Below are positions 45,503 through 54,466 of a DNA stretch of 64,000 nt, piece after piece. Source of the stretch: Geomesophilobacter sediminis (GTDB lineage Bacteria > Desulfobacterota > Desulfuromonadia > Geobacterales > Geobacteraceae); NCBI RefSeq assembly GCF_016458275.1, contig NZ_JAEMHM010000004.1, positions 1 to 64,000 of the forward strand. Reading direction: 5' to 3'. The position numbers and the translations under genes are program-made. Below the pieces are notes generated by a model that made no database searches, was not told the DNA's origin, and saw nothing but the letters and a program-made list of their open reading frames with translations. Every line of letters begins with the position of its first letter. Position 1 is the stretch's first letter.

Positions 45503-45988
45503 ATGTCTGAGGAACATAACGACTTCGACGGCATCAAATACCGCGCCGAAAAGCACACCCCGGCCATCTTCCGGCTCCTTTTGGGAGGCCTGGTGGTATG
45601 GGGGGTGATCTTCATGGGGTACTACCTCTTCAGCGGCTGGAGCTCGGAGACCGAGTACGCCCAGAAAAAGCTCGCCCAGCAGGGTCGGGTCGCGGCGGCC
45701 AACAAGGCGGGGGTGCCGGCCCCGACCGCAAAACCCGCCAACCAGGCGGGGCTGATCGAGATCGGCAAGGCACAGTTTGCCGCGCGCTGCGCCTCCTGCC
45801 ACGGCGAGACCGCCAAGGGGGGGATCGGCCCGGATCTCACCAAGGCCCAATACAAGTTCGGCAAGAGCGCCGACGCGATCGCGCAGAGCATCGTGGAGGG
45901 GCGTCCAGGCGGGATGCCGTCGTTCAAGAACGACCTCTCCCAGGAGCGGGTCGAGGGGCTGGTGCAGTACCTGATGTCTCTCAAGTAG
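45503..45988 (+). CDS. ccoP: Monoheme CcoP cytochrome c
   Basis: A 161-residue protein. Its N-terminus DFDGIKYRAEKHTPAIFRLLL is the CcoP_N domain with one membrane helix. A single cytochrome c domain follows, with CASCH at 96-100 and M138 in GGMPSF. Standard CcoP has two hemes and about 280 to 310 residues, so one domain is missing. The second CcoO heme domain appears to make up for it. An AGGAGG lies just before the ATG. Confidence 0.93.
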   Translation: MSEEHNDFDGIKYRAEKHTPAIFRLLLGGLVVWGVIFMGYYLFSGWSSETEYAQKKLAQQGRVAAANKAGVPAPTAKPANQAGLIEIGKAQFAARCASCHGETAKGGIGPDLTKAQYKFGKSADAIAQSIVEGRPGGMPSFKNDLSQERVEGLVQYLMSLK

Positions 45989-46076
45989 GCGAGATTTTTC
46001 TTGTCGCGGCGGCACCCCCGCGGCGATAATGCAGCGAAACGCAGACGGGCGCCGCAGGTGCCCGGGAACCATCAAA

Positions 46077-46155
46077 GGGGACTGGCTCCGCAGGTGCCGG
46101 TCCCCTCTCATGCTGCAGCGCGACCAAGGGACTGGTACCTGCTGGTGCCAGTCCC
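46077..46155. repeat. Two GGGACTGG/CCAGTCCC hairpins
   Basis: The first hairpin (46077-46105) pairs GGGGAC with GTCCCC and further inside. The second (46128-46155) pairs GGGACTGG with CCAGTCCC plus ACC with GGT around TGCT. They lie in the 193-base gap between ccoP and ccoG and may be dispersed repeats or RNA stability elements. Confidence 0.72.
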
Positions 46156-46181
46156 CCTCCTTCTCAACAGGACCTAAGTTG

Positions 46182-47396
46182 ATGCCCGCTACCCATTCCC
46201 GCATCGCCCCGCAACGAAAACTGGTCCAGTGGCTGGCAACCCTGTTTTTATTGGCCATCCCTTTCGTGCAGATCGGAGGGAATTCCCTGCTGCGCCTCGA
46301 CGCGCCGTCCCGGACCCTCCTTTTCCTGGGGGCTCAAATCAGGATCGAGGAGTTCTACCTCTTCCTCCTGGTAGCGCTGGTCGGCAGCTTCGGCTTTCTC
46401 TTCGTCACCATGCTGTTCGGCCGGGTCTGGTGCGGCTGGTTCTGCCCCCAGACGACGATCACCGATCTCGCGGAGTGGCTGGACCGGAAGGTCCGCAGCG
46501 CGGTGGGAAGGGGGCTTTCCGGCAAGCTGCTTCGTCACCTCGGGTACCTCGTCCTCTCCTTTACCGTTGCCGCGAACCTGGTCTGGTACTTCATCCCCCC
46601 GGCCGCGTTCTGGCACCGGCTTACCGCCGGAAGCATCGGACCGGTGGCGGGGATCTTCCTCACGGCGACGCTCATCCTCGTCTACCTCGACCTCACCTGG
46701 GTCAGGGGTGCCTTTTGCAAGTCGATCTGCCCCTACGGGCGGATCCAGCACATGACGATGGACCGCAACACCCTCACCCTCGAATTCGACCGGGAGCGGA
46801 CCGCCGACTGCATTGCCTGCGGCGCCTGTGCCCGGATCTGCCCGATGGGCATCGACATCAAGGACGGCCTCCAGATCGAGTGCATCAACTGCGGCCGCTG
46901 CGTGGACGCCTGCCGCGACGTAATGGGGAAGATGGGCAAGGAGGGGCTGATCCGGTACAGCTTCGGGGCCGGCGGCCAGGGTACGCCGTTCAACGCCCGG
47001 GTGATCGCCAGCGGCGCGCTCGTCGTCCTCCTCTCCGGAATCCTGGTTGCCGGAGTCGCCACGCGCAAAGAAGCGACGGTAAAGGTGCAGCGTTCGGCCG
47101 GTGGCGAGGTAAAAACGCTGCCGGACGGCTCGGTGGTTAATTTCTACACGGCGTACCTGGAAAACCGCGGTACCAAGGGTGCCAGCTTCACGCTGGCCGT
47201 GGCGCCTCAAAACGGGGTGACCCCGCTTCTGGTCGGACCGGTGCGCGACGTTTCGGTGGAGGCCAACGGCAACCGCCGGGTGGATTTCGCGATCAAACTC
47301 GCTCCTGCCCCTTCAGGACCTTTGGAACTGAAGCTCCAGCTGTTGCGAGACGGCAAACCGGTCGGCAGCGCGGCCCTGCCGGTGCTGGCCCGCTAG
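46182..47396 (+). CDS. ccoG: CcoG/RdxA, cbb3 oxidase copper-assembly ferredoxin
   Basis: A 404-residue inner-membrane protein needed for CuB insertion, thought to reduce Cu(II). The segment WCGWFCPQTT and membrane helices lead to two [4Fe-4S] sites (CIACGACARICPMGID and CINCGRCVDACRD). The C-terminal part is a periplasmic Ig-like fold (FYTAYLENRGTKGASFTL). The start at 46182 is preferred to the longer reading from 46029, which would run through the repeat hairpins. Confidence 0.92.
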   Translation: MPATHSRIAPQRKLVQWLATLFLLAIPFVQIGGNSLLRLDAPSRTLLFLGAQIRIEEFYLFLLVALVGSFGFLFVTMLFGRVWCGWFCPQTTITDLAEWLDRKVRSAVGRGLSGKLLRHLGYLVLSFTVAANLVWYFIPPAAFWHRLTAGSIGPVAGIFLTATLILVYLDLTWVRGAFCKSICPYGRIQHMTMDRNTLTLEFDRERTADCIACGACARICPMGIDIKDGLQIECINCGRCVDACRDVMGKMGKEGLIRYSFGAGGQGTPFNARVIASGALVVLLSGILVAGVATRKEATVKVQRSAGGEVKTLPDGSVVNFYTAYLENRGTKGASFTLAVAPQNGVTPLLVGPVRDVSVEANGNRRVDFAIKLAPAPSGPLELKLQLLRDGKPVGSAALPVLAR

Positions 47397-47590
47397 ACGG
47401 TAATCCATCACCGCTTAAGGCCGTGGGTTGAGATCCTCCATTAACACAGGAGGATTTGCCTCTAAAGGTTTGACCTCACGAGAGTCTGACTCGGAGAACA
47501 CCTGGACCAAATCCCCCCCGCCCCCCTTTCAAAGGGAGATCAATGGACGGGCCTTGGTTTGGGAGATGATTCGTAGGAATCGAGGGCACG
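47397..47590. other. Gap between ccoG and ccoH
   Basis: This 194-base gap has a weak ATCCTCC/GGAGGAT inverted repeat at 47433-47455 and a C-rich run near 47513-47530 followed by TTTCAAAGGG. No promoter could be supported. Confidence 0.4.
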
Positions 47591-48043
47591 ATGAATAAGG
47601 AAAAACACAATTCCTCCCGGCGCTGGCAGCTGGGCTTGGCGGCACTGATCGGCATATTCCTCCTGGGCACGGCGGCCAGCATCTTCCTCGCCGGCCGCAA
47701 GGTCAGCCGGGTCGTCGACACCGACTACTACGACCATGGCTTGCATTACTCAGAGTCGCTGCGCCACCGCGACCAGACCGCCCGCCAGTGGTCGCTCACC
47801 CCCACCCTCGCCCAAGGGGTATTGCGGGTCGAGGTACGCGCCAGGGACGGCAAACCGGTCACCGGCGGCGGCATGGTCTTTCAGCCGCGCTCGGCTGCCG
47901 GCACATCATCGGTGCAACTCCCCGAAACGGCACCGGGCATCTATTCGGTTGCCGCCGCCTGGCCGGCCGCTGGAGAGCACGGAAACCTCCATTTCACCAA
48001 GGGTGGTGCCACCCTGGACGCGCAGGTGGTGCTTTTCGAATGA
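47591..48043 (+). CDS. ccoH: FixH/CcoH family protein
   Basis: A 150-residue protein with one N-terminal membrane helix (LGLAALIGIFLLGTAASIFLAG). DYYDHGLHYSESLRHRDQ is typical of FixH. The rest is a beta-rich periplasmic domain. CcoH assists cbb3 maturation alongside the copper ATPase. Its stop overlaps the ccoI start as ATGA. Confidence 0.85.
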   Translation: MNKEKHNSSRRWQLGLAALIGIFLLGTAASIFLAGRKVSRVVDTDYYDHGLHYSESLRHRDQTARQWSLTPTLAQGVLRVEVRARDGKPVTGGGMVFQPRSAAGTSSVQLPETAPGIYSVAAAWPAAGEHGNLHFTKGGATLDAQVVLFE

Positions 48044-50448
48044 CGATCGAAGCCGGCACCTGCTTTCATTGTGCTGCCGAGATCCCGGCCGGGATCGACG
48101 TGGTGGAGCAGCGTGCCGACGCGACGCTTCGCTTCTGCTGTCACGGCTGCCGAGGCGCCTACCTCCTCATCACCGGAGCCGGCCTCGATTCCTTCTACCG
48201 CAGCAGGAAGTGGGAGGACCCGGCGCCCCCCGTTTCATTCTCCGACCGTTTCGAAGACCCCTTTCTTGCCCGCTTCGTCCATGCCACCCCGGAGGGTAAT
48301 GCCATGGACATCATCATCGACGGCATACGCTGCGCCTCCTGCGTCTGGCTGAACGAGAAAATCATCGAGCGGCTCCCCGGGGTGCTCCAGGCACGGGTGA
48401 ACTACGCCACCGGAAGAGCCCGCGTCCTTTTCGACCCGGCCCGCATCACCCCCGCCGCTATCTTCTCCCGCATCGCGGAAATCGGCTACCGGCCGCGCCC
48501 CTACACGGCAACCGAAGCCAAGCGGGGCGCCGACGCCGAGAAACGCGACCTTTTGATTCGCTTCGGCACCGCTTTTTTCCTGACCATGCAGCTCATGGCC
48601 TATTCCTTTGCCCTCTATGCCGGCTACTTCCAGGGGATCGGGTCCAACATGAAGCTGTACCTGCAGCTTTTCTCATTTGCGGTCACCACCCCGGTGATCT
48701 TCTATTCCGGGTGGCCCTTTTTGCGCGGAGCCTGGCGCGGCGTGGTCAACGGCGCCCCGAACATGGAACTTCTCATCGCCGTGGGAGCCATCTCTTCCTA
48801 TGCCTACAGCATCTACGCCACCTTTGCCGGTGGCGAGGTCTATTTCGAGACGGCAGCCATGATCGTGACCCTCATTCTCGCCGGACGGCTTCTGGAGAAT
48901 GCCGCCAAGCGCGAGGCAGCCAGTGGGGTGGAAGCACTTTTGGGGCTCGCCACCGGGGAGGCCCGACGGTTGGCAGGCGAACAGCTGGAAACCGTGGACC
49001 TGGCCCTGCTGGTCCCGGGAGATCTGGTCCTGGTCGCCCCGGGAGAGCGCTTTCCCACCGACGGGACGGTCGTTGCCGGAAGCAGCGATGCGGACGAATC
49101 CCTGGCCACCGGAGAACCGGCACCGGTGGAAAAACATCCCGGCGCCACGATCATCGCCGGATCCACCAACCTCACCGGCACGCTCCGGGTCCGCTGCGAA
49201 AAGGGCGCCGCGGACAGCTTCGTGGCGCGGGTGGCTCGCCTGGTGGAGGATGCCCAGAGCCGCCGGGCTCCGGTACAGGGACTTGCCGACCGCGTGGCGG
49301 CGCGGTTCGTCCCGGCGGTGCTCTTGATCGCCCTGCTGACCTTCGCAGGCTACCTCGTCACCGGAGCACGCTTCGAATCAGCCCTCATGACCGCCTTGGC
49401 CGTGGTGGTGATCGCCTGTCCCTGCGCGCTGGGGCTCGCCACCCCGACCGCGGTTCTGGCCGGAACCGGCGCCGCGGCCCGTTTCGGGGTCATCTTCCGG
49501 GGGGCCGACGTCCTGGAGCGGCTGAGCCGCGTCACGGTTGCCATTTTCGACAAGACCGGCACCCTCACCCGCGGAACTCCCGAGGTGGCCCAAGTCCTGC
49601 CGGTGCAAATCTTAACCGAGGACGAGCTTCTCGCCCTGGCCGCCGCAGTGGAGGGGGGATCGCTCCATCCGGTCGGGAAAGCCATTTGCGCCCATGCGCT
49701 CCGCAGCGGACTTCCCTTTGCCGTCGCCGAACCGACTACCGCCCTACCCGGCTCCGGGGTGACCGGGGTCGTCGGGGGACAGGCGGTGGCGGCCGGAAGC
49801 TACCGGTATCTGTCCCAGCTTTCCGTCGCAGGGCTCCCCGATGAGGAGGAGCTCCCTATTCAGGGAACCGCCGTCCTCGTGGCCGTGGCGAACGTGTATG
49901 CCGGCACCATCATCCTGAAGGACCAGGTACGACAGGATGCCCCCGCCCTGGTTTCCTATCTTGCCGGACAAGGTATCGCCACCGCCCTCCTCAGCGGCGA
50001 CCGCACGGTAACGGTGCGCGAGACCGCAGCGCACCTCGGCATCGAGACTGCCCGTGGCGCGCTGTCGCCGGCCGACAAACGGGCGGAAGTGGAACGGTTG
50101 CGCCAAGAAGGCGCCGTGGTCCTTGCGGTGGGGGACGGGATCAACGACGCCCCTGCCCTTTCCGCCGCCGACGTCGGCTGTGCCGTGGCCGGGGGGACCG
50201 ACATCGCGGTGGAGAGCTCCGAGTTGATCCTGGTTAAGCCGGACCTGGAACGCCTGGCCCGGGCCCACCGATTGGCGCGGCGCACCATGACCGTGGTGCG
50301 CCAGAACCTGGCCTGGGCCCTTGTTTACAACCTGGTCGGCATTCCGCTGGCGATGACCGGCCGGCTGACCCCGATCTACGCCGCCGCGGCCATGACCTTG
50401 AGTTCGCTCTGCGTGGTGGGTAATTCCCTGAGGCTGGGAAGGAGATAG
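48040..50448 (+). CDS. ccoI: Copper-exporting P1B-type ATPase CcoI/FixI
   Basis: An 802-residue pump moving copper to the periplasm for the cbb3 centre. An N-terminal cysteine domain (CFHC, CCHGC) is followed by an HMA domain with GIRCASC. The membrane motif is ACPCALGLATPTA. DKTGTLTRG is the phosphorylation site, with TGEPAPVEK (actuator), SLHPVGKA (HP motif) and GDGINDAP. The start at 48040 gives an ATGA overlap with ccoH. Without it the upstream reading is a shadow of ccoH. Confidence 0.94.
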   Translation: MTIEAGTCFHCAAEIPAGIDVVEQRADATLRFCCHGCRGAYLLITGAGLDSFYRSRKWEDPAPPVSFSDRFEDPFLARFVHATPEGNAMDIIIDGIRCASCVWLNEKIIERLPGVLQARVNYATGRARVLFDPARITPAAIFSRIAEIGYRPRPYTATEAKRGADAEKRDLLIRFGTAFFLTMQLMAYSFALYAGYFQGIGSNMKLYLQLFSFAVTTPVIFYSGWPFLRGAWRGVVNGAPNMELLIAVGAISSYAYSIYATFAGGEVYFETAAMIVTLILAGRLLENAAKREAASGVEALLGLATGEARRLAGEQLETVDLALLVPGDLVLVAPGERFPTDGTVVAGSSDADESLATGEPAPVEKHPGATIIAGSTNLTGTLRVRCEKGAADSFVARVARLVEDAQSRRAPVQGLADRVAARFVPAVLLIALLTFAGYLVTGARFESALMTALAVVVIACPCALGLATPTAVLAGTGAAARFGVIFRGADVLERLSRVTVAIFDKTGTLTRGTPEVAQVLPVQILTEDELLALAAAVEGGSLHPVGKAICAHALRSGLPFAVAEPTTALPGSGVTGVVGGQAVAAGSYRYLSQLSVAGLPDEEELPIQGTAVLVAVANVYAGTIILKDQVRQDAPALVSYLAGQGIATALLSGDRTVTVRETAAHLGIETARGALSPADKRAEVERLRQEGAVVLAVGDGINDAPALSAADVGCAVAGGTDIAVESSELILVKPDLERLARAHRLARRTMTVVRQNLAWALVYNLVGIPLAMTGRLTPIYAAAAMTLSSLCVVGNSLRLGRR

Positions 50449-50449
50449 G

Positions 50450-50629
50450 ATGGACGGCTCTTTGATCTTCCTGATGGTCCTGTCCCTTGTTTTGGGAGCC
50501 GCCTGCTGGATCTGGTTTCTCTGGGGGGTGAAACGGGGGGAATTCGACGACATCGAACGCCCCAAACACCGGATGCTGGACGACGACGATGAAAACGATG
50601 AAAACGGGGGCCGGGGGTCGGGGACGTAA
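50450..50629 (+). CDS. ccoS: CcoS cbb3 assembly protein
   Basis: A 59-residue protein with one membrane helix (LIFLMVLSLVLGAACWIWFLWGV) followed by KRGEFDDIERPKHRMLDDD, the normal CcoS pattern. It starts one base after the ccoI stop. The tail NDENGGRGSGT is low-complexity and encoded by a G-rich run. CcoS helps insert heme b and copper into CcoN. Confidence 0.85.
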   Translation: MDGSLIFLMVLSLVLGAACWIWFLWGVKRGEFDDIERPKHRMLDDDDENDENGGRGSGT

Positions 50630-50845
50630 GTATCAGCATTGATGTGCCCTTGTTCCTAAGGTCCACCTTGGGAACGCACTACGCTTCAAAGTTCCGGCTT
50701 TGCACCGGAGGCCTTTGCGAAGCTGGTGCTTCCTAAAATATCGACATTCCCAAGCTGGAGCTTGGGAACGAGTTGGGCCAAGGGTTGCGGGCGAAAGCGC
50801 AAGCTTGCCAGGCAGGGTGAGGCTGGGGTCTCTGAGGTTTATGAA
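50630..50845. repeat. Repeat-rich gap with a TTCCCAAGCT palindrome
   Basis: TTCCCAAGCT-GG-AGCTTGGGAA forms a 10-bp hairpin at 50747-50768. A related half-site (ACCTTGGGAACG) occurs near 50667-50678. The pattern is a dispersed intergenic family seen in many bacteria. No gene was found here. Confidence 0.7.
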
Positions 50846-51526
50846 ATGGTCGAAATAATGCTCGCTTTCAGCGCCGGGCTTGCCGGCGGGTTCCATTGCA
50901 TCGGGATGTGCGGCGGCATCGTTGCCGCCTTGTCGCTGTCCGACCCGTCGCGGTCCTTCAAGGCCCGCGCCTTTGCCCAGTTGAGCTACAACCTCGGCAG
51001 AATCACCACCTACACCGGCCTCGGCATCCTCTGCGCTTACGTCGGATCGGCACTGGACCTGGCGCGGATCAGGTCTGCCTCGACCTGGATTTTCGGAGGC
51101 GCCAACGTCCTGGTGATGACGGTCGGGCTCTCTTCCCTGTTTGGCTGGAGCGTCCTCAACCTCTCCTCTTTGGAAGGACACGGGGTCCGCGTCCTCGCCA
51201 AGCCGCTCGGGCGGCTGCTGAAATCAGCCTCCCCGGCCACCGCGTTTCCCCTGGGGCTCGTTATGGGCTTTCTCCCCTGCGGTCTGGTCTATGCCCCGCT
51301 CATCGTCGCCACCGTCAGCGGCTCTCCGCTTTACGGCGGGGCCGTCATGGCAGCGCTGGGCGCCGGCACCCTCCCGATACTATTCCTTTTCGGCACCGCC
51401 TCCGGCGCACTCTCCTCGCGGCTGCGCCAGGGAATGTTCCGCCTCGCCGGACTCGCCGTCTTTCTCATGGGTGCCTCCGGCCTTTGGCGCCTCATCGCCC
51501 GCAGTTGCCCCAACTGCAATCTCTGA
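50846..51526 (+). CDS. Sulfite exporter TauE/SafE-like membrane protein
   Basis: A 226-residue membrane protein with about six helices. GLAGGFHCIGMCGGIVAAL is the signature of the group often linked to cbb3 or copper genes. GFLPCGLVYAPL is the second repeat of the fold, and SCPNCNL ends the protein. It sits after ccoS, fitting a role in copper or sulfur handling for oxidase assembly. The start at 50846 has GAGG upstream, and longer readings run through a repeat. Confidence 0.85.
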   Translation: MVEIMLAFSAGLAGGFHCIGMCGGIVAALSLSDPSRSFKARAFAQLSYNLGRITTYTGLGILCAYVGSALDLARIRSASTWIFGGANVLVMTVGLSSLFGWSVLNLSSLEGHGVRVLAKPLGRLLKSASPATAFPLGLVMGFLPCGLVYAPLIVATVSGSPLYGGAVMAALGAGTLPILFLFGTASGALSSRLRQGMFRLAGLAVFLMGASGLWRLIARSCPNCNL

Positions 51527-51820
51527 TCCGCTTCGGTTTTTCCCCTTCCTTCCGCGCCCCCTTCCGCTCTCACCTTCCAAGCCACTCTACCGGTATCGTT
51601 TTTTCACTCATTGCCTGCCGCTGGTATTGGATCAGGCATGACCTCATGGGTGACCGGAAACCCTGCTGATTGTCACCAGGGGATTTTGATGTGGAGTTTT
51701 TTATAAATCTTTGCTAAAAGCAACACTGAAAAAATCTCCCCGTGTCACCCGGCTTAACCTCATTGTGATCGCCGTAACCACTATTAGTAACGGGTGCCGC
51801 AGAAAAGGTTGCAAGCATCG

Positions 51821-53581
51821 ATGGGAATCCTTCCTTCCATCAATCGTATCCCGCTCGACGAAAGTTCGATGCCGATGGAGTTGCGTCTCTACCGGCTGGT
51901 CTGCCTCATCGCATGGGTCGCCTCGTTCTTCCTCGTTCTCCCGATCAACTATCTGCAACAGATATCGCCGTACGTGAATTACGTTGTCGCAATCTACGGC
52001 GCATTCAACGTCTTCCTCTATTTGGCCTCCTTGCGGGGCCGCTACTATACCAAGATCTTCTTCATCGCCCTCTTGCTCGCCTTGAACGCGACCTGGTTCT
52101 TCAACGGGGGGAGTAAGGGAGGCGTCAGTTACTATTTCTTCGCAGCGTTTTTCTATTCCGTAATCTTCTACCGTGGGATGGAACGGTGGGCCATGGTCGG
52201 GGCCAGTATCCTCAACTGTCTCTGCCTGGTGGCCTCGGAGGCGTACTTTCCGAACCTGTTGGTCCCGTTCGTAAACGATCTGGCCCAGCGCACCGACATC
52301 GCCTCGGGCATCGTCATCAGCGGCCTGGTCTGCACCACGATGCTAATGGTAGTGCTCACCGAGTACGACCGGGAACACCAACGCCTACGTACCCTCTACG
52401 ACCAACTACAGCTCACCGTGGCGGAGCGGAAATTGGCGGAAAACCAGGCATCGAAGGCCCAGCAGCGTCTCGATGCGGTGGTGGCGGGGACTCCGGATCC
52501 GATCTATGTCAAGGACCTGGAGGGGAGCTATCTGCTCGTCAATGAAGCGGCGGCGAACCTGATGGGCGTGGAGGAGGCAGGGATACTCGGCAAAGGGGAT
52601 AGGGAACTCTCCCCCGAGGCGGCTGAGTTTTTCAGCCAGGGGGACCAGATAGCGGTCCGGCGCGGAAGCACCGTGACCTTCCAGAACCATTTAACCCTTC
52701 CGGGCGGGGAAAGGCGCAGTTACCTCACCACCAAGGGGGTGCTGCGGGACGACGGGGAAGTGACCGGGCTCTTCGGCATCTCCCGCGACGTGAGCGAACT
52801 CGATGAGGTGACCGACCAGGTGCGCCGGCTCAACGAGGAACTGGACCACCGGGTGCGGGAGCGGACCGAGCAATTGGAACGGGCGATCCGGGAGCAGGAA
52901 GCCTTCAGCTATTCGGTCTCCCACGATTTACGCTCGCCGCTGCGCCACATCAACAGCTACACCACCATTCTCAAGGAAGAAGCGGCCGGGAGACTGGTAC
53001 CGGACGAGAAAAAGTACCTGGACCAGATCTGCCGGGCCACGCGCCACATGGGGAGGCTCATCGACGACCTCTTGGAACTCTCCAGGGTGAGCCGCTCCCA
53101 GGTCGCGCTGGAGCCGGTGAACCTGAGCAACCTGGCCATCCTCTCCAGCCTGATGCTGCGCCAGTCCGACAACGAGAGAATCGCGGAGTTCGAGATCGAC
53201 CCCGGCATGATCGCCTTGGGAGACAAGACGCTCCTCACCCTGGTCATCGACAATCTATTCGGCAATGCCTGGAAATATACGTCCCGGAAGGAAAAGGCGC
53301 GGATCAGGTTTGGGCGGGAGATGGTAGAGGGGAAAGAGGTTTTCTTCGTGAAGGACAACGGGACCGGCTTCGACATGGCCTACCGGCACAAGCTGTTCGG
53401 ACCTTTCGAGCGGCTGCATGGTGGCGATTACGAAGGTACCGGAATCGGCCTCGCCACGGTGAAACGGATCATCGAGCGTCACCAGGGGGACATCTGGGCC
53501 GAGGGGATACCCGGCGTAGGTGCGAGTTTCTACTTCACCCTAGCCGACCGGGATCAGGCCACCACCCGGTCCCTGTCCTGA
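51821..53581 (+). CDS. Membrane-bound PAS sensor histidine kinase
   Basis: A kinase of about 586 residues. Six hydrophobic segments lie at the N-terminus (LVCLIAWVASFFLVLPINYL onward), with no large periplasmic domain. A PAS domain follows (AGTPDPIYVKDLEGSYLLVNEAA). A coiled coil leads to the phosphoacceptor in YSVSHDLRSPLRHINSY. The ATPase domain has NLFGNAWKYT and GTGIGLATVKRI. This HisKA type is common next to phytochrome-like kinases. It has no receiver. A GTG at 51794 is an alternative start. Its tail overlaps the convergent PilZ gene by 28 bases. Confidence 0.87.
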   Translation: MGILPSINRIPLDESSMPMELRLYRLVCLIAWVASFFLVLPINYLQQISPYVNYVVAIYGAFNVFLYLASLRGRYYTKIFFIALLLALNATWFFNGGSKGGVSYYFFAAFFYSVIFYRGMERWAMVGASILNCLCLVASEAYFPNLLVPFVNDLAQRTDIASGIVISGLVCTTMLMVVLTEYDREHQRLRTLYDQLQLTVAERKLAENQASKAQQRLDAVVAGTPDPIYVKDLEGSYLLVNEAAANLMGVEEAGILGKGDRELSPEAAEFFSQGDQIAVRRGSTVTFQNHLTLPGGERRSYLTTKGVLRDDGEVTGLFGISRDVSELDEVTDQVRRLNEELDHRVRERTEQLERAIREQEAFSYSVSHDLRSPLRHINSYTTILKEEAAGRLVPDEKKYLDQICRATRHMGRLIDDLLELSRVSRSQVALEPVNLSNLAILSSLMLRQSDNERIAEFEIDPGMIALGDKTLLTLVIDNLFGNAWKYTSRKEKARIRFGREMVEGKEVFFVKDNGTGFDMAYRHKLFGPFERLHGGDYEGTGIGLATVKRIIERHQGDIWAEGIPGVGASFYFTLADRDQATTRSLS

Positions 53582-54246
53582 TCCTTGGCCACCTTCAGCA
53601 CGGCGTTCAGGCCCTCCTCGAAATCGGCCCCCGGTTCGAGGAACTGGCAGCCGATTCCCGGTGCCCGCCGCTCTCCCCACCCGCGCACCCAGCGCACCGA
53701 CACCCGGACTCCCTGGTTTAGGTCGGGGAAAAAAACCTCAACCTCCTCACCCACCGCAAACCGTTCCGCTTCGACCACCACGAAAAAAGCGCCTCCCCAG
53801 GAGAGGTCCACCGTGAAACTGCGGATCTCTTCCCCGTCCCGACGCAGGAACGCGGGAACGCACATTTCGTGGCGACGGAAGGCCCGGAGGGCCCGGGGCC
53901 GGAACTCGCCGCACGCCTTGGTCAGAAAGTCCACCAGGCTCCGCTCCTGGCGGGCTCCCCCCGGCATGATCATCGGCACCAGCACCGACCCCATGGTCCG
54001 TACCCGCAGGGTGGGATAAAAACCGGTCAGCGAGCAGGCGACCACCTTCTCCTCACCCTTTGCCTTGACCATGGCGGTCAGATCGACCAGTACGCCGCAG
54101 AAGGGTTGGCACATGGCTTGGGTCTCGGCCTCGTAGAAGCTGGAGCAGACGACCGCCTCGACGTCCTGCTGGCGCAAGCTGGCTTCAAGGGATGCGCGGA
54201 CGTCATCCTGGTAGGCGATCACGAGTATTGGATGGCTAAGGGTCAC
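53554..54246 (-). CDS. PilZ domain protein with receiver-like N-terminus
   Basis: A 230-residue protein. The C-terminal PilZ domain holds the c-di-GMP motifs RRHEM (RxxxR-like) and DLSWGGAF (D/NxSxxG). The first 100 residues (HPILVIAYQDDVRASLEASL) resemble a receiver fold, but the DDxK set is not clear, so it may be a pseudo-receiver. It lies convergent to the kinase at 51821 and near a GGDEF protein. It probably links c-di-GMP to motility or surface output. Confidence 0.82.
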   Translation of the reverse strand: MTLSHPILVIAYQDDVRASLEASLRQQDVEAVVCSSFYEAETQAMCQPFCGVLVDLTAMVKAKGEEKVVACSLTGFYPTLRVRTMGSVLVPMIMPGGARQERSLVDFLTKACGEFRPRALRAFRRHEMCVPAFLRRDGEEIRSFTVDLSWGGAFFVVVEAERFAVGEEVEVFFPDLNQGVRVSVRWVRGWGERRAPGIGCQFLEPGADFEEGLNAVLKVAKDQDRDRVVA

Positions 54247-54466
54247 GGTGACTCCTTTGTCATAAAATCAGGCGGAAGCCGGGTGCATCGTTGGCTGCCA
54301 AAGGGGTAAACACCAGGACGATGGGAGGTGCATCAGACGAGCGTAAGCAGGAATTCGGGCCGGAAAGATCCCGGCCGGCTGATCCGAAGACTAGATTTTT
54401 CGCGTTGTCGGGTAAAAAGTCAAGCCCGGGCCGGACGACCGCTCGGCCCTGCGCTCCGAACCGGCT

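Noticed and set aside
51650-51820. c-di-GMP riboswitch before the PAS kinase
   Set aside because: Such riboswitches are common in Geobacter, but the conserved core was not found here or in the other large gaps.
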